Shown here: in pieces, positions 18,328 to 27,263 of the stretch
Layout of the letters: the number at the start of each line of letters is the position of its first letter
Numbering within the stretch: position 1 is the first letter of the stretch
Assembly: GCA_963730685.1 (NCBI GenBank)
Contig: CAVSSP010000005.1
Span: forward strand, 62,001-126,000
Length of the DNA: 64,000 nt
DNA from: Bog-756 sp963730685
GTDB taxonomy: Bacteria; Actinomycetota; Acidimicrobiia; Acidimicrobiales; RAAP-2
Direction: 5' to 3'
The notes under the pieces: model-generated
What the model saw: the letters and a program-made list of their open reading frames with translations, nothing else
What the model was told of the DNA's origin: nothing
Database searches by the model: none
Translations under genes and position numbers: made by a program

Positions 18328-19203
18328 TCAACCTCCTGGGGTCGAGGGCGAGCCGGTGTCGGCGGTGGTGGACTGCTGACCCGTGGCGTCACGTGAGCGA
18401 CGCGCCGGATCCCAGACGACTTCAAAGGTCTCCAGCGGCTCGGGAAACCCCTTGAGTGCGATCGGGCCCATGGCCCGGAGCGGGTACGGTGCCCGCCGTC
18501 CGGCGACTTCCTTGACGACCCTGGTCATGAGGACCGTGCCGCTGGATGCGCACGCACACAGGCGGGCCGCCTCGATCACCGGGTCTCCGAAGTAGTCCCT
18601 CCCCTCCCGGGTCACCTCGCCGCCGCTCAATCCGATGCGTAACCCCACGCGTGGCTCGGCCCGTCGGTTCTCTCCGTCCACCTCCCGTTGCATGGACACC
18701 GCACACGCCAATGCGGCCGATGCGGTGGCGAACACGACCATCACGCCGTCGCCGAGGCGCTTCACCTCGGTCCCCCCACTGGCTGCGATGGCCCGATGGA
18801 GCGCAGAGAAGTGACGACGTCGCAGGTCGTCGGCACCATCGGGACCAGACCGGATGGCCATCTGGGTCCACCCGACGATGTCGGAGAAGAGCAGGGTCAC
18901 ATTCTCTTGGACCGCGGGCTTCGCCGAGGCGTCGCCCCGGCCATCGACGGTCAGGGCGTTCCGGAGCGCCTCCGCCAATCGGGCAACGAGCGCGTCGACG
19001 CCCGGCCCAGGGATGCAGGTGGGGGGGCCACCTGCATCCGCTGCGGCCGGATTGGCGCCGATCAGGCCGAGCCCGTCCCCGCCGATGGCAAGCACCCGCC
19101 CCGCCAAAGACGGGTGCTCATTGGCGGGCTCGTGGCCTGAAACCATGACGACCGAGGTGTTGCGACCGTGACCAGCTCCACGAAGTTCCAGGGATTCCAT
19201 CAT
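18328..19203 (-). CDS. Class III adenylate/guanylate cyclase-like protein
   Basis: A 291-residue soluble protein. About 95 variable residues precede a class III cyclase homology domain: VTLLFSDIVGWTQMA (first metal Asp), VKRLGDGVMVVFATA (second metal Asp), VGLRIGLSGGEV and DYFGDPVIEAARLCA. The final segment keeps the Arg but has Ile where many cyclases have the transition-state Asn of VNxAAR. Several actinobacterial relatives show this variant, so activity is uncertain and the nucleotide made is unknown. No membrane segments are seen. AGGAG precedes the double ATG. The gene is coupled to the cNMP-binding protein downstream and divergent from the CHAT fusion gene, which makes a small second-messenger module likely. 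Confidence 0.85.
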   Translation of the reverse strand: MMESLELRGAGHGRNTSVVMVSGHEPANEHPSLAGRVLAIGGDGLGLIGANPAAADAGGPPTCIPGPGVDALVARLAEALRNALTVDGRGDASAKPAVQENVTLLFSDIVGWTQMAIRSGPDGADDLRRRHFSALHRAIAASGGTEVKRLGDGVMVVFATASAALACAVSMQREVDGENRRAEPRVGLRIGLSGGEVTREGRDYFGDPVIEAARLCACASSGTVLMTRVVKEVAGRRAPYPLRAMGPIALKGFPEPLETFEVVWDPARRSRDATGQQSTTADTGSPSTPGG

Positions 19204-19476
19204 CGTTTCTCCTGTTCAAGGCGGTTGGCCCGCCTTCGGCCACCCCGTGCGTCAACGGCACCATTGATGACACCGTCGTGTTGTAGATGGCTTGTGGACC
19301 TGTTGTGGAGGGCGGCCCGGGCCTGATTCCGAGGACCGGACGGCCACATGCCGTCCAGGGTGGGAGCGGCGTGGTCCGGCGTGGAGAGGCTTCGAATGCC
19401 GGATCGAGGAACACGGGGCGCCCGGCCATCCCGAGGGGTACGATTTTCCCGACGGCGGCTGGCGGGAGGTAGGGCG
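19204..19476. other. Divergent intergenic region between cyclase and CHAT-fusion genes
   Basis: These 273 bases separate the cyclase start from the CHAT-fusion start and should contain both promoters. The open frame of the CHAT gene extends back to 19348, but that extension is Arg/Gly-rich shadow-like sequence without a ribosome site. I found no clear -35/-10 pair or strong dyad. Confidence 0.4.
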
Positions 19477-21666
19477 GTGCCCGAAAGAGTCAAAATCGTG
19501 TTCCTCGGTGCCAGTCCCCTCGATCAGGACCAGTTGGACATCGAGCGGGAGTTGGAGAGCGTCGAGGACTCGATCAGATCGTCGTGCTTCAGCGATCAGA
19601 TCGAGCTGGTCCCCTGCCTCGCGGCTGCGCCCTTGAACCTTCTGGCCAACCTGATCGATGAGAAGCCCGAGATCCTGCACTTCAGCGGACATGGCTCGAA
19701 GTCGGGCCACCTGGCATTCCAAGACCGGGCGGGCAACAGCCGGGCAGCAAGCCCGGCAACACTCAAGAGGTTGTTCACGGCCCTCAAGGGACACGTCCGC
19801 ATCGTCTTCCTCAACGCCTGCTACAGCCAGAAGCAGGCAGAGGCGATCAGTGAGTCCATCGATTTCACGATCGGCATGAACGACACCATCGGCGACGAGG
19901 CGGCCATCACCTTCGCCCAGATGTTCTACAAGAGCATCGCCTCAGGAGACTCGGTCAAAGACGCATACCACGCAGGATTGCTCTCCTTGGACCTCGCCGG
20001 TATCCCCGAAGAAGGCATCCCCCAACTGCTGTCGCGTGGATACGCCAGCCCCTCCGAAGAGTTTCTGCGAAGTCCCGAGGGACCAGAGAGGCCGGCCCGC
20101 AGGACGATCGAGATCCGTCCTCCCGTCGGCCTGATGCCGGCCGATGGTTGCAGCTACGGCCTGAGGATCGTGCGCGAGGGCTTGGACGAGGACGACCGGC
20201 CGCTCGTCAACAGGACCCTGCGGTTCACGGAACAAGGCGGCACGATGGGATGTGAGGTCGAGTACCAGGAGAAGTGGGGACTGCAGTTCAAGTGCTTCGT
20301 CGACCTCCCTGCCATACCGGAGTCCCTGACGCACCTGCCGAGCGAGTGGGTCAACACCGAGCAGGTCGGGAGACGGGTGTGGTTCCTCCTCGACGACGAG
20401 CATTACGAGAAGTACGGCACCAAGTCCTCCTACGCCAACAATTACATCCCCTACGCCCCGCCGCTCCCCGTCCCTCCCGCACGACCCGGGGGGAGGCCCC
20501 GGCGGAACGGGCCGGTGGCGAAGCCCGGGTCGGATCAGGACCCTTCGGTGGTACTGACTGCGGACGAGCCCCGTGGAGCGGGGCCCCACCTGACATCCGA
20601 TATGGAGGAGTTCATCGCCGGCCTCGAGGCAGGAGACGTGCTCCTGCTCGACAGCCTCCATCCCGTCAGCGGGTTGATCCAGTTCGCCGAGAACCGACCG
20701 GTGAGTCATGCCGCCCTCTATCTCGGACCGGGTGATCGCTCCGCCGATCTCGCCCAGGTCACGAAGCACACGCCGACCCAGCCGGCGGCCCGCACGGGAA
20801 GTCTGCGGGCCCGGCTCCGAGGCGATCCGGGTCCTTACGATCGAACGGTCACCGCGTTGAGGCACCACGACGTGGCCTCGGGCGACGTCGACCCGAAGGC
20901 GGTGTTGGCCCGGGTCGACAGCTACGTCGACCGGGGGAATACGAAGTACGCCTACCTCAGTCTGGTCACGCTGATGGCGCCGAGCCTGTTCAGGAGCTAT
21001 GAGCACTATTTCGCCGGCGGCCGATTGGCAACACGCGGACTCGGCTCACTGCTCACACTGACGTCCAGGTCACTCCTCGCCCTCTTCGATCCCGGGAACG
21101 CCGACCCCGACATGCAACTCCATACGGGGAAGAGGACCCTCACGTGCTCGGAGTTCGTGTACCGGTGTTACCAGGAGGCCGGTGCCGAAATAACGGTGGA
21201 CGCTCCTTTGAACAGGTGGAAGTCCGCCACGAGGGCTGGGCGCGCCGTCGGTGGTGGTGCCGAGCGGGCCGACGCCCTGGGGGTCGTCGATGGGGTGGAC
21301 GTGATCCAATTCCACGAGAGCCTGACGTCTGCGATCTCTGTGCCGGTGACCCGTGGCACGAGGTCCCGTGTCGCCAAGGATGCGACGGAACGCCAGGAGC
21401 TGGCGCAGCGCTCGGCTGATCTCATCCGCGCCCTCATTGCCCACAACACCGAGCTCTCGAAGTACAGCGCTGAGGATGGTGGCCCCGTCCGGGGTGGCAC
21501 CCGGCGCCGCCGAAAGGGACCCTTCAGCGGTATCGCTCCGCGTGCTGTGGTCGCCGACAACGTCACCCCTCGCGATCTCTGGTCGTCCCCGTCGCTGAAG
21601 GTGTGCTCGGTTCTCCATCGACCCCCGATGGCGGACTCGGACTCCGGGCTCGACTTCCCACACTGA
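19477..21666 (+). CDS. CHAT-family caspase-like protease fused to a permuted papain-like (NlpC/P60-type) hydrolase
   Basis: A 729-residue protein with two predicted cysteine hydrolase domains. Residues about 4-205 form a CHAT (caspase HetF-associated) domain. It begins VKIVFLGASP; the catalytic His is His72 in HFSGHG and the Cys is Cys115 in VFLNACYS. Residues about 208-345 are an unrecognised beta-rich region, followed by a Pro/Arg-rich linker. From about residue 383, GDVLLLDSLHPVSGLI, SHAALYLGPG (His411) and RTLTCSEFVYRCYQEAG (Cys557) match the permuted NlpC/P60 or YiiX-like papain fold. The tail is basic. No signal peptide is seen, so it is cytoplasmic. GTG at 19477 has GGGAGG seven bases upstream. 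It is divergent from a cyclase/cNMP-sensor pair, so regulation by cyclic nucleotide is a hypothesis. Confidence 0.82.
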   Translation: MPERVKIVFLGASPLDQDQLDIERELESVEDSIRSSCFSDQIELVPCLAAAPLNLLANLIDEKPEILHFSGHGSKSGHLAFQDRAGNSRAASPATLKRLFTALKGHVRIVFLNACYSQKQAEAISESIDFTIGMNDTIGDEAAITFAQMFYKSIASGDSVKDAYHAGLLSLDLAGIPEEGIPQLLSRGYASPSEEFLRSPEGPERPARRTIEIRPPVGLMPADGCSYGLRIVREGLDEDDRPLVNRTLRFTEQGGTMGCEVEYQEKWGLQFKCFVDLPAIPESLTHLPSEWVNTEQVGRRVWFLLDDEHYEKYGTKSSYANNYIPYAPPLPVPPARPGGRPRRNGPVAKPGSDQDPSVVLTADEPRGAGPHLTSDMEEFIAGLEAGDVLLLDSLHPVSGLIQFAENRPVSHAALYLGPGDRSADLAQVTKHTPTQPAARTGSLRARLRGDPGPYDRTVTALRHHDVASGDVDPKAVLARVDSYVDRGNTKYAYLSLVTLMAPSLFRSYEHYFAGGRLATRGLGSLLTLTSRSLLALFDPGNADPDMQLHTGKRTLTCSEFVYRCYQEAGAEITVDAPLNRWKSATRAGRAVGGGAERADALGVVDGVDVIQFHESLTSAISVPVTRGTRSRVAKDATERQELAQRSADLIRALIAHNTELSKYSAEDGGPVRGGTRRRRKGPFSGIAPRAVVADNVTPRDLWSSPSLKVCSVLHRPPMADSDSGLDFPH

Positions 21667-21736
21667 CCTGGTGCCCGGATGCTTGATCCCGTGGACGGGG
21701 AGGGCGGAGGACCGCCCGGCGGCCCGGCCCGGGGTC

Positions 21737-24700
21737 CTACGGCGGCGGCACGGGATGGGGTAGGTGCCTCGGGCATTCCGGTAACTCGGACCACCACGAG
21801 CGCGGTGGAGCTCCGACCAGCTGTTCTGTCGCACGCCAGTCCTCTCGCGTGAGCTGGGCCCACGGGCCGGCCTCCAGCCGTTCACATGCGTGCAGAGCGG
21901 ATGCGAAGTACCTCGACGCCTGAGCCGTCCTCCCACCGGCGAAGGCCAGCAGCCCGAGGCACCGATCGACCGGGCCGAACTCCGTACTCAGTGTGCCAAC
22001 GACGACCAACTGGCCCGAATACGGCTCGAGCATCCTGAACAGCCGGTCGACGGCGTGGCTGTCGGCATGGATCCGTCCGGCGATCTCCGCAGCCAGCGCC
22101 ACCGAGGCCAGCCACAATCCGTCCCCTGCCGTATCGGGCAGCATGAGAAGGCCACGCTCGAGCGCCCCTGCTGCCGCGTCGACATCGCCTCCTGAGGCCG
22201 CCGCCACACCGAAGGCGAGAGTCCATGTCGGCATATGGGTGTACGTGGTGGCGAACAGATCGAGTGAGGTCTGGAGATCGCCGAGACCCCCTTGGTGATA
22301 GGCGTTGGTGAACGCCGCCGCCCCGAGCACCGCCGGCGTGTCGGAGATGCGGTGCTGATCGCCCAGTCTCGAGAGGGCCGTCATGTGCTCATCGGCGATG
22401 TCGAAATCGCCGCGCAGCCGAGCGCATGTGGCGGTTGCGAGCTCCCGAAACCACAGTTCTCTCGGGTTCCGCAACCGGCCTCCCACTTCCCGCAGGAGTT
22501 CGAGGCTCCGACCTGCCCCGTCACCGTCGGTGGAGGACAGGGCATCGATCAGGCAGGCGAGGTGGGCACGAAACAGCCAGATGTCATCCCCGAGATCGCG
22601 CGCCACGCCGAGGAGCTCGCGGCACCATTGGTGGCGTCGGGGGTCATTGCCGAATCGAGCCCATGAGTTACGTGCCCCGTAGGCGGCCAGCACGACGCGG
22701 GGATCTCCCAGTTCGATCGCTCCCTCGACGACGCTCGAGACGAGGTCGGGGGTCGCAGCACGGTGCAGTGGGGTGGCTGCTTCGTTGAGCCATTCGCTGG
22801 CCACCAACAGTCTCAGCGGAGTCCAGTCCGGACCGGCCTGCTCCATCGACTCGGTCAGCAGCGACCACCGGAGGTTGGATGCGTCGACCAATCGGCTGTG
22901 AAGGTCGGTGGCCAGAGCAACCCCGGCGAAGCGCTCCTCGTCCCCGTTCGCCCGCGCGATGTCGGCGGCGGCCCTCCAGGCCTCCTCGGCCGCGGTCGGT
23001 TGTCCGGCCAGCGCTTCGGCCCGGCCGACCCGGAGCAAGAGGTCGACCCGAAATCCGGGCCGGATCGCCTCGCCCACCACGGCCTGCGCCTGTTCGCACA
23101 GCGAACGGGCCAGTTCGAACTGCAGCGACTCGAGGGCGGCATCCGCACCGGCCAATGTGAGCTCGACCGTCCGATCAGCTCCGAGGTTGGGGAGACCGGC
23201 CAGGCCGTGGCGGGCGGCGTCGATGGCCGATCCACGGGCCCCCATCGCCTCGGCCACGGCTCCATGGATCCGGGCTTCGCGGCTCGTTGACACCCGCTTG
23301 GCCAGACCGTCCCGGATGAGTCCGTGATCGAAGGCGAACTGGTCGAATCGACCGGTCTCGACCACGATTCCGGCCTCCATGGCTTCGTCGAGTCGATCGA
23401 CGACCTCGGCGGATGTGAGATGACAGGCGGATGCCAGGGTGTCCACGTCGAATTGGATCCCGATGATGGCGGCCGTCTCCAACAAGCGCCGCACCTGGTC
23501 GGACAGGTCCTTGAGCCGTTGGCTGATCACCGTCTGGATCAGGGGGGTGATCGCTCCCACCATCGCTGATGTCGCCGGGGCGCCCTCGTCGCTCTTCCAG
23601 ATGGCCAGGACCTCCCGCACCAGCAACGGGATGCCACCCGTCTGCTCGCTCAGTCGGGAGACGACGTCCTCACCTCGGAGACTGGGAATCGTCACATCGA
23701 GTGAATCCACGAGCTCGGCCAGGTCGGACGCCAACAGGCGGTCGACCTCCATCGTGACCGTGCCTTCCCTCTTCAACAGGTCGAGGAGCGGCTCGGCGTC
23801 ACCCGACGGCCAGTCCTTGGGGCTCTTCCGGCACGCCACCACCATGGTGACGGGACGATCCCATGGCCGGTCGAGCACTGCCCGCATCATCGCCATGGAC
23901 CCGTCGTCGAGCCGATGGGCATCGTCGACGAGAATGAGCAGCGGCTCGCCGTGCCCGGCTCGGGCCAGGAACTGGACCACTGCCTCGATGAGCCGTCCCC
24001 GTGCCTGCACGAGGCTCTCGTCGTCGACAGAAGGTCGCGGCCCGATTTCGGGGAGGAGCCAAACCAGGTCCTCTTTGAGGTGACCGACACGGTCCAAGGA
24101 CTCCGGTCCCGTGGCATCGAGCACGTCGCGCACGACGTCGGCGAATGGACCGTACGGCAACGAGCTCTGGCGCTCGGCCGAGCCCGAAGCAACCAGCATG
24201 GCGCGCTTGGCCGCTCTCCCTCCGAACTCGGTGAGGAGACGACTCTTGCCACATCCGGGTGGCCCCAGGATGACGGCGAGGCGCGGGGTGTCCCCGACCC
24301 CTCCGTCGGACAACATCCTCTCGAGCGCGGCGAAGTGCTCGATTCGATCGACGAACGGGAGCAGGTCCGAGTTGCGGTTCCTCCATCGGGTCGTGAACGC
24401 CTTGCTCCGACCTTCGTAGTCGTATGGATAGCGGGCCGTGCCGACCGGAGGTTCAGTCCCCTTTGCCGAGGGCTCCCACGCCAGCTCGGGTGACTGCTCC
24501 AAGACCATTCGCTCGAGACGCCGGAGCTCGGGACCGGGCTCGATGCCGAGCTCGTCGATGAGCATCCGTCGCACCCGTCCGTAGACGGCGAGCGCGTCCG
24601 ATTGGCGCCCGCTGCGGTACAGGGCGACCATCAATTGCGCCCAGAACCGCTCTCTCATCGGGTGGCTGACGACCAGGCCTTCCAGCTCGGCCACCAGTTG

Positions 24701-25240
24701 TGCGTGCCTCACCAGGGCCAGATCGGTATCGATCCGGAGCTCGATGGCCTCGAGTCGGCGTTCCGAAAGGCGTTCCGACTCCCTGGTCGCAAACGACTCG
24801 AAGGCGAAATCAGCCAGCGCGGTGCCTCGCCACAGCGCCAGGGCCCTTCGGAGCTCGTCGTTCGCCTCTTCCGGATCGCCTGCCCCCATCGAGGCTGCGC
24901 CTCGCGCCACCCCCCGCTCGAACCGCACGGCGTCGACCCAGGTCGGTTCGATGGTCAGCACGTACCCGGGATCCCGACTGACGAGGATGTCGGATCCCCG
25001 CTCTGTCTGACTCCCGAATCGAAGGCTTGATCGAAGTCGCGAGACATAGGAGTGCACCGTCCTCACCGCAGACGGGGGAGAGTCCTCCGCCCAGATCTCC
25101 TCGACGATCCGATCCGTTGACAGGACTTCACCGGCGTGGATCGCCAAAAGGGCCAGGACAGCCCGTTGACGGCGACCACCGAGCGAAATGGGCGACCCGT
25201 CATCCCAGACCTCGAAGGGGCCCAGCATTCGAAAGTCCAT
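21737..25240 (-). CDS. SARP-family transcriptional regulator with BTAD, AAA ATPase and TPR-like regions
   Basis: A 1167-residue regulator. Residues 1 to about 95 form an OmpR-like winged helix (MDFRMLGPFEVWDDG, LGGRRQRAVLALL, VRTVHSYVSRLR). Residues about 100-245 form the bacterial transcriptional activator domain (WRGTALADFA, MRERFWAQLMVALYRSGRQSDAL). The AAA/STAND ATPase follows, with Walker A GPPGCGKS near residue 325 and Walker B-like LLILVDDAHRLD. The remaining about 550 residues are helical repeats of TPR type. Such proteins sense a signal and activate nearby or secondary-metabolism genes in an ATP-gated way. The start at 25240 follows a GGAGGGGAGG purine run. It is convergent with the CHAT-fusion gene; a regulatory link is only suggested by proximity. 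Confidence 0.88.
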   Translation of the reverse strand: MDFRMLGPFEVWDDGSPISLGGRRQRAVLALLAIHAGEVLSTDRIVEEIWAEDSPPSAVRTVHSYVSRLRSSLRFGSQTERGSDILVSRDPGYVLTIEPTWVDAVRFERGVARGAASMGAGDPEEANDELRRALALWRGTALADFAFESFATRESERLSERRLEAIELRIDTDLALVRHAQLVAELEGLVVSHPMRERFWAQLMVALYRSGRQSDALAVYGRVRRMLIDELGIEPGPELRRLERMVLEQSPELAWEPSAKGTEPPVGTARYPYDYEGRSKAFTTRWRNRNSDLLPFVDRIEHFAALERMLSDGGVGDTPRLAVILGPPGCGKSRLLTEFGGRAAKRAMLVASGSAERQSSLPYGPFADVVRDVLDATGPESLDRVGHLKEDLVWLLPEIGPRPSVDDESLVQARGRLIEAVVQFLARAGHGEPLLILVDDAHRLDDGSMAMMRAVLDRPWDRPVTMVVACRKSPKDWPSGDAEPLLDLLKREGTVTMEVDRLLASDLAELVDSLDVTIPSLRGEDVVSRLSEQTGGIPLLVREVLAIWKSDEGAPATSAMVGAITPLIQTVISQRLKDLSDQVRRLLETAAIIGIQFDVDTLASACHLTSAEVVDRLDEAMEAGIVVETGRFDQFAFDHGLIRDGLAKRVSTSREARIHGAVAEAMGARGSAIDAARHGLAGLPNLGADRTVELTLAGADAALESLQFELARSLCEQAQAVVGEAIRPGFRVDLLLRVGRAEALAGQPTAAEEAWRAAADIARANGDEERFAGVALATDLHSRLVDASNLRWSLLTESMEQAGPDWTPLRLLVASEWLNEAATPLHRAATPDLVSSVVEGAIELGDPRVVLAAYGARNSWARFGNDPRRHQWCRELLGVARDLGDDIWLFRAHLACLIDALSSTDGDGAGRSLELLREVGGRLRNPRELWFRELATATCARLRGDFDIADEHMTALSRLGDQHRISDTPAVLGAAAFTNAYHQGGLGDLQTSLDLFATTYTHMPTWTLAFGVAAASGGDVDAAAGALERGLLMLPDTAGDGLWLASVALAAEIAGRIHADSHAVDRLFRMLEPYSGQLVVVGTLSTEFGPVDRCLGLLAFAGGRTAQASRYFASALHACERLEAGPWAQLTREDWRATEQLVGAPPRSWWSELPECPRHLPHPVPPP

Positions 25241-25369
25241 CTGCTGTCCGTCCTCCCCTCCGCTCGCCACCGTTGTCCAAGAGAGGAGAATCCCGCCGCC
25301 GGATCAGCTCAGTCCGTTCCCCACCGATGTCGGCGACGGTGTCGACGGGTGGCAACCATGTCTGAACTG

Positions 25370-25445
25370 GACGAACTGACCGAGCGCAAGAGACCCTTCG
25401 CCTGACCAGAGGATACCCGTGACCGGCTCGTCCGTTCAGTTCGTC
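25370..25445. repeat. Long-range inverted repeat, possible stem-loop, between monooxygenase and SARP genes
   Basis: GACGAACTGA at 25370-25379 is matched exactly in reverse complement by TCAGTTCGTC at 25436-25445. Inside it CGAGC (25381-25385) pairs with GCTCG (25426-25430). The intergenic position between two same-strand genes fits a structured leader or terminator, but there is no T-run. Confidence 0.35.
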
Positions 25446-25457
25446 GAAGGGGGCGAC

Positions 25458-27263
25458 TCACCCGCTATCAGGCACTTCCGCCCGTTGCACCGTGACGCCC
25501 GCGAAGTCGGGATCCTCACGCCACCGCTCGAGGTAGCCGATGTACTCCAGGAGGCTCCCGGAGTAGGTGAGGTTCCGGGCCGCCCGGGTGTCGATCGCCT
25601 GCTGCTCGCTGTTGTAGAAGCTCGGTGTGCAACTCGAGAAGTAGCGGGCGCCGCCGGCACCGACGCGGAGGAGGACGGCGAGCCACTCCTCCTCGGCGGC
25701 CTCCTCCGGCTCGATGACGGCGATCCCCTGCTCGACGCATGCCTCCACGATGTGGGCGACGTGCTTGGCCGACTCTGACAGCAGGTGCGAGAAGTTGGTG
25801 CCGAAGCCTCCCTGTACCAGGCTGATCAGGAGCAGATTGGGAAACCCACTGGCAAGTACCCCGTGCAGGGTGTGGGCGCCCTTCGCCCAGCGGTCCGAGA
25901 GCGTGACTCCGTCACGGCCCTTGGGGTCGAAGCCGAGTCGCTGGTGCAGATCCGTCGTGACCTCGAAACCCGAGGCATAGATGAGCAGGTCCACCGGGTA
26001 TTCCACGCCGTCGACCACCGGGCCGCGTTCGGTGAGTTCGTCGACACCTCGTCCGTTGGTGTCCACCAGATGCACGTTGGGCAGATTGAACGCGGGCAGA
26101 TAGTCGTCGTGGAAGCAGACCCGCTTGCAGTGCTTTCCCCAGTACGGCTTCAGCTTCTCGGCCGTCTCGGGGTCCTGGACGGTCTCGTCGACGCGTCGCC
26201 TGATCGCCTCCATGGTCTCGAAGTCGGACCGCTCGAGCGCCTCGGCTGCCTCCTTCGATCCCGGGGCTCGCTGGGTGTCGACCCACATCACCTCGGTCCA
26301 GCCGTCGTCGACGAGGTCCACCTCGGGCTGGGCGCCGGTCACGGCCTGGGTGAAGTTGACGATCCGCTCCTTCTGCCAGCCGGGCTCGAGACTGTGGAAC
26401 CACTCGACGTCGGTGGGCTGCTGGTTCCGGACGCCCACCGCCCCCGGGGTCCGCTGGAAGACGGTGAGCTCCTTGGCCACGCGGGCGATCCGGGGCACCA
26501 CCTGTACGGCGGTGGCGCCGGTGCCGATGATGCCGACGCGCTTGTCGGCCAACTTGTCCATGGGCTCGGTGGGGCTCCCGCCCGTGTAGCGGTAGTCCCA
26601 GCGGCTGGTGTGGAAGGCCTTGCCCTCGAAGCGCTCGATCCCGGGGATCCCCGGCAATTTGGCCTTGTGCAGGATGCCCCCGGCCAGGACCATGAAGCGG
26701 CTCGACAGCCGGTCACCGCGGCTGGTGGTGACCGTCCAGCGGCGCGCTCCCTCGTCCCACTCGGCGCCGGTCACGTCTGTCTGGAAGAGGGCGTGGGGGT
26801 AGAGGTCGAAGGTGCGGGCCAGAAGCTTGGAGTACTCGAAGATCTCCGTGGCGCTGGCATAGCGCTCGGTCGGCATGAAGCCGGTCTCCTCGAGGAGCGG
26901 GAGATACGTGTACGACTCCACGTCGCACATGCAGCCCGGGTACCGGTTCCAGTACCAGGTGCCACCGAAGTCCCCTGCCTTCTCGACGATCCGGACGTCG
27001 GTGATCCCGTGCTTACCGAGGTCGATCGCGGTGAGCATCCCGGCAAAACCGCCACCCACGATCACGACGGTGGTCTCCTCGACCACGGGGTCCCGGGTGA
27101 ACCCGGGCTCGACGAACGGGTCCCGGTCCAGATCCTCGAACTCGTCGGTCAGCGCCCGCCACTGGGCCATACCCTCCGGGCGCAGGCGCTTTTGTTGCTC
27201 CTCCCGGTATCGCTGGCGCAGCTGGTCGATCGGTGGGCCCTCTGCGCTGCTGTCCTGCTCCAT
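25458..27263 (-). CDS. FAD-dependent Baeyer-Villiger-type monooxygenase
   Basis: A 601-residue flavoprotein that should insert oxygen into ketones, forming esters or lactones, using FAD and NADPH. After an N-terminal extension of about 65 residues comes the FAD motif VVIVGGGFAGM. GGTWYWNRYPGCMCDVES is a typical BVMO stretch. The fingerprint FEGKAFHTSRWDY matches FxGxxxHxxxW. The NADPH-binding Rossmann motif is VGIIGTGATAVQV, then LTVFQRTPG. LIYASGFEV closes the second FAD region. Length and motif order agree with the cyclohexanone/phenylacetone monooxygenase class. GAGGAGAAGGG lies upstream of the ATG. It runs toward the SARP gene with a 217-bp gap. The substrate is unknown. Confidence 0.88.
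   Translation of the reverse strand: MEQDSSAEGPPIDQLRQRYREEQQKRLRPEGMAQWRALTDEFEDLDRDPFVEPGFTRDPVVEETTVVIVGGGFAGMLTAIDLGKHGITDVRIVEKAGDFGGTWYWNRYPGCMCDVESYTYLPLLEETGFMPTERYASATEIFEYSKLLARTFDLYPHALFQTDVTGAEWDEGARRWTVTTSRGDRLSSRFMVLAGGILHKAKLPGIPGIERFEGKAFHTSRWDYRYTGGSPTEPMDKLADKRVGIIGTGATAVQVVPRIARVAKELTVFQRTPGAVGVRNQQPTDVEWFHSLEPGWQKERIVNFTQAVTGAQPEVDLVDDGWTEVMWVDTQRAPGSKEAAEALERSDFETMEAIRRRVDETVQDPETAEKLKPYWGKHCKRVCFHDDYLPAFNLPNVHLVDTNGRGVDELTERGPVVDGVEYPVDLLIYASGFEVTTDLHQRLGFDPKGRDGVTLSDRWAKGAHTLHGVLASGFPNLLLISLVQGGFGTNFSHLLSESAKHVAHIVEACVEQGIAVIEPEEAAEEEWLAVLLRVGAGGARYFSSCTPSFYNSEQQAIDTRAARNLTYSGSLLEYIGYLERWREDPDFAGVTVQRAEVPDSG

Noticed and set aside
17837..19203. Classical Pycsar phage-defence operon
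   Set aside because: The cNMP protein lacks TIR, membrane or other effector parts, and the cyclase lacks the usual Asn. A signalling role is possible, but the standard system is not shown.
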